44,104 nucleotides of DNA from a virus. The notes below the pieces were generated by a model that did no database searches, was not told the origin of the DNA, and saw nothing but the letters and a program-made list of their open reading frames with translations. The stretch spans positions 1-44,104 of IMG/VR virus record IMGVR_UViG_3300042934_000234; one strand, 5' to 3'. Made by a program: the position numbers and the translations under genes. Of the stretch, positions 42,181-44,104 are shown one piece after another (position 1 is the first letter of the stretch; the number at the start of each line of letters is the position of its first letter).

Positions 42181-42522
42181 ATGAAACTGGTCGTCCTAGT
42201 GCTGGTTGCCATGGTTGTCTTATCTGGCGTGTGCTTGGCAGGATTTTTTGATAGTGCAGCCGATACGGTGAATGAAAAGGTTGACCAGCAAACAGATAAG
42301 TTGATGGCCAAGGTTGTTGCCGGATTAGACAAAGGATTTGATTGGACGGTTAAGAAGGTCTTGGGGTTCATTTATTGGGTGATGCAAGTTATATCTATCG
42401 TTGCCATCGGCTGGCTGCTGTCAATGCTCTGCGATAAGGATAGCAGAAAGTGCGTTAGAATCTTGGTTGTCTTGGTGTCGATCAGCCTAACAGTTGATAA
42501 GTTAAAAAGCCTAATTAATTAA
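42181..42522 (+). CDS. exported or membrane small protein
   Basis: A 113-residue protein with GGAGGG before the ATG. N-terminal signal (MKLVVLVLVAMVVLSGVCLA, cut near LAG), a hydrophilic helix (DSAADTVNEKVDQQTDKLM), then two membrane helices (FIYWVMQVISIVAIGWLLS, VRILVVLVSISLTV). With the neighbouring small proteins it belongs to the FtsK module. The 145 bases before it (42036-42180) hold no supported gene. Confidence 0.65.
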   Translation: MKLVVLVLVAMVVLSGVCLAGFFDSAADTVNEKVDQQTDKLMAKVVAGLDKGFDWTVKKVLGFIYWVMQVISIVAIGWLLSMLCDKDSRKCVRILVVLVSISLTVDKLKSLIN

Positions 42523-42537
42523 AAGGAGTGTTTTGTA

Positions 42538-42744
42538 ATGGAAAAAATCATACGTCTAGTTAACGAGGTTGCCGAAATGTGTCAGCGCGAAGAAGTTCCG
42601 TTGCTCTGCATCTATGGGAAAAGCGGTGATATCGAAGTTAAAGAATATGCGCCTGAGGAAACGCCGGAAATTTACAGTAAGGCGCGAAGCGTACTGTTTA
42701 ATTCAACGAAACCAAAAATGCGGACAATGAAAATTCAAGGTTAG
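42538..42744 (+). CDS. hypothetical small protein
   Basis: A 68-residue protein after AAAAGGAG (42522-42529). Helical start (IIRLVNEVAEMCQREE) and a strand VPLLCIYGKSG, charged end. No family known. A terminator follows. Confidence 0.6.
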   Translation: MEKIIRLVNEVAEMCQREEVPLLCIYGKSGDIEVKEYAPEETPEIYSKARSVLFNSTKPKMRTMKIQG

Positions 42745-42771
42745 ACAGGCGCGGCGGTCGATTGAGATTAT

Positions 42772-42812
42772 GGCGTAAAAAAAAATAGCCGGGATAACCC
42801 CCGGCTATTCGA
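42772..42812. terminator. bidirectional terminator
   Basis: AATAGCCGGG (42784-42793) pairs with CCCGGCTATT (42800-42809). Nine A residues upstream give a strong U tract on the reverse strand and a weaker one on the forward strand. Confidence 0.8.
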
Positions 42813-42918
42813 ATTTTGTTGGAAAATGTCGGAATTTGCGATATTTAAAAAGCAGGAATTTTGGAAAAACGCAAGAACGAATTATATCTTTATACCTAAA
42901 AATAAGACAAATGGCCTT

Positions 42919-42937
42919 ATGTCGAATAATGTCGAAT
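42919..42937 (+). repeat. tandem 10-bp operator-like repeat
   Basis: ATGTCGAAT occurs at 42919-42927 and 42929-42937, with a related ATGTCGGAAT at 42826-42835, ahead of the HTH gene. A 10-bp step places repeats on one helix face, as for repressor operators. The 243 bases from 42745 to 42987 otherwise hold only the terminator and this element. Confidence 0.45.
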
Positions 42938-42987
42938 GTTGTATTATGTACTTAATGATATGCGGCTCCATAGCAAGGGGGTTGGGA

Positions 42988-43188
42988 TTGGAGCGAAACT
43001 ATATCCAAGAGTACAGATTACAACAAGGCATTAAAACAAAACGAGCATTGGCAAATTTAGCAGGAGTGCCGGAGTCAACACTTAGGGAGATTGAGAACCA
43101 CAAAATGCGTGGCAATCCAGCAACACTGGATAAAATCGCACGGGCGCTCGGGGTTAGAAGGGAGGAATTGTATGTAAGGCCGAAGTAA
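42988..43188 (+). CDS. XRE-type small regulator (Cro-like)
   Basis: TTG 42988 six bases after AGGGGG (42976-42981) gives 66 residues; the frame is open upstream to 42826 but the added part is not protein-like. HTH: YIQEYRLQQGIKTKRALANLA, PESTLREIENHKMRG, ARALGVRREELYV. It faces the reverse-strand XRE gene 3' to 3' and may be a Cro- or antirepressor-like partner. Confidence 0.7.
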   Translation: MERNYIQEYRLQQGIKTKRALANLAGVPESTLREIENHKMRGNPATLDKIARALGVRREELYVRPK

Positions 43189-43189
43189 A

Positions 43190-43474
43190 TTATTTTTTAT
43201 CTGTTAGTCCATATTTCCAACGCAAATAGTCCTTAAACAATTTTAGCTCCTGCAGAGCCAGCGCGGGAAAATCATCATTTTCTCTAAAAAAATCTTCAAC
43301 TGATATTTCTAGCCCTTCGCAGATTTTTTCGATGGTATTAAACTGCGCTGCGTTATTCGACTTGGAAACTATGTTATGGAGAGTTGATTGTGTTATTCCA
43401 GATCGATCAGCGAGATTATTCACAGACATGCCAAAGGCATCGCAAAAATACAAAATGCGTTTTGAAAGGTCCAT
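43190..43474 (-). CDS. XRE-family phage repressor
   Basis: A 94-residue HTH_XRE protein on the reverse strand; ATG 43474 has GGAGG seven bases upstream, whereas a start at 43504 has none. HTH: RILYFCDAFGMSVNNLADRS, TQSTLHNIVSKSNNA, FNTIEKICEGLEISVEDFF. Its promoter and an inverted repeat lie just upstream. A likely lysogeny repressor near the attachment end. Confidence 0.82.
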   Translation of the reverse strand: MDLSKRILYFCDAFGMSVNNLADRSGITQSTLHNIVSKSNNAAQFNTIEKICEGLEISVEDFFRENDDFPALALQELKLFKDYLRWKYGLTDKK

Positions 43475-43535
43475 CTTTTGGCCTCCGAATCCTATTTTTG
43501 CCAAAAGTATACCTTTAGATTCTATATGATGCCAA
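43475..43535 (-). promoter_or_regulatory. promoter and candidate operator of the repressor
   Basis: On the reverse strand: TTGGCA (43530-43535) and TATACT (43506-43511), 18-base spacing. The inverted repeat CTTTTGGC (43475-43482) and GCCAAAAG (43500-43507) flanks the start and overlaps the -10, so the repressor may bind there to control itself. Confidence 0.55.
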
Positions 43536-43612
43536 CGTTATAAGGTTTAAAAATAAATGATAAAAAGTTAAAAGGGGTGTATTAGAATGTTCGATGCATC
43601 TTGATAGCAAGA

Positions 43613-43650
43613 AAACACCAGCCCCTGTTAAAGGACTGGTGTTTGTCTTT
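43613..43650 (+). terminator. terminator before the last phage gene
   Basis: AAACACCAG (43613-43621) pairs with CTGGTGTTT (43636-43644), with a smaller inner stem, then GTCTTT. No clear gene ends just before it. Confidence 0.65.
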
Positions 43651-43731
43651 AATTAAGAAGTTTCGACATTATATGACAGAAATAGCGAATCTTCTACAAT
43701 TACAGAACTGCAAAAGGAAGGGGTATTTATC

Positions 43732-43926
43732 ATGATCTATAGCCAGATACATAGTATAACCTCCGCAACGATTGTAGTTTTTAAAGGCTATACATATAAT
43801 AACAGAAAAGTATCGCGCGCTGACTTGAAAACTATTGGAGAATCGTTGCGAGACCATATGCTTGAGTTAATGGTAAAACAAGGAAATGCATTAAACTTCA
43901 AAAAATCCAATATATTGGAAGGGTAA
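43732..43926 (+). CDS. hypothetical small protein at the phage end
   Basis: A 64-residue protein with AAGGAAGGGG upstream. It has a beta hairpin-like start (SATIVVFKGYTYNNRKVS) and a helix (LKTIGESLRDHMLELMVK). Position beside the attachment end suggests an excision or integration accessory, but no family is recognised. Confidence 0.5.
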   Translation: MIYSQIHSITSATIVVFKGYTYNNRKVSRADLKTIGESLRDHMLELMVKQGNALNFKKSNILEG

Positions 43927-43943
43927 TTTATATGTTTTAATAA

Positions 43944-44042
43944 TCATTCATCACCTTGGCCGAGTGCGCGCGGACGTTGAAAAAGGCTGGGGCTAAGGAA
44001 GTGCACGGACTGGCACTGGCGAGTGGGGCGTCGGGATGGTAA
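43944..44042 (+). pseudogene. comF: 3' fragment of comF, cut by the prophage (host DNA, attR side)
   Basis: From 43944 the frame reads SFITLAECARTL, then KKAGAKEVHGLALASG and ends GW at TAA 44040-44042. TLAECARxLKKAGAxxV is the C-terminal signature of ComF-family amidophosphoribosyltransferase-like proteins used in DNA uptake. No start or upstream ComF sequence exists in the phage, so this is the separated 3' end of a host gene and marks the right attachment region near 43944-43960. The base composition also shifts to GC-rich here. Confidence 0.7.
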
Positions 44043-44104
44043 GAGTTGAATCGCAGAGGGTAGCAAATGCTAGACGTGAGAAAAGCGCTCATTCCTTACG
44101 GAAA
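44043..44104 (+). other. host DNA beyond the prophage
   Basis: Two frames run open to the window edge (ATG 44036 overlapping the comF stop, and ATG 44067); too short to identify. Confidence 0.4.

Noticed and set aside
42069-42251. 60-codon open frame between membrane genes
   Set aside because: No ribosome binding site and the frame overlaps the better supported gene at 42181.
39871-42522. Complete filamentous phage (inovirus)
   Set aside because: There is an ATPase and small membrane proteins, but no adsorption protein, no coat-like gene set and the ATPase lacks the Zot-type membrane helix.

Overview
The window is most of one temperate siphovirus genome integrated in a bacterial chromosome. 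The left end opens inside the phage replication operon. The right end (about 43,944 onward) leaves the phage and enters what looks like the 3' end of a host comF gene. AGGAGG-type ribosome binding sites, frequent TTG and GTG starts, a Firmicutes-type LexA box (37612-37625) and the gene families present point to a Bacillota host. Spanin-like overlapping genes after the endolysin would fit a diderm lineage such as the Negativicutes; this host assignment is inference, not proof.

Left arm (1-14,670), replication and early genes, all on the + strand: a DUF2800 nuclease-like protein, a DUF1599-like protein, a DUF2815 single-strand DNA-binding protein, a MazG-like pyrophosphohydrolase, a family A DNA polymerase with proofreading domain, a PcfJ-like protein, a B12-type radical SAM enzyme, a VapE-type primase-helicase, a VRR-NUC nuclease, a SNF2-like helicase and an ArpU/RinA-like late activator. 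Between the primase-helicase and VRR-NUC is a 315-base non-coding segment with eleven copies of a 10-bp iteron in both orientations plus an AT-rich core. It is the best candidate for the phage replication origin.

Middle (14,700-35,700), virion and lysis genes: small terminase, HNH/P-loop fusion, second small-terminase-like protein, large terminase, HK97-type portal, protease and capsid, connector and tail-completion genes, tail tube, tail chaperones joined by a -1 frameshift, tape measure, a GTA/lambda-like tail tip (DUF2460, DUF2163, NlpC/P60, J-like), fibre, DUF4376 protein, holin and amidase. The tail tube protein carries an unexpected signal-peptide-like N-terminus.

Right arm (35,700-43,930), lysis accessory, cargo and lysogeny genes: two membrane/coiled-coil genes overlapping in different frames (spanin candidates); an AT-rich two-gene cassette of a K+-channel-like membrane protein and a ThsB-like TIR protein bounded by terminators (candidate defence system); an SOS-regulated small gene and a Ku gene; a reverse-strand exported protein; XRE regulators; and a plasmid/ICE-like module of an FtsK/HerA-type ATPase with a replication-relaxation protein and small membrane proteins. 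No integrase is seen in the window, so it probably lies beyond the left edge or elsewhere. The phage genes are mostly tightly packed with start/stop overlaps, and terminators separate the functional blocks.
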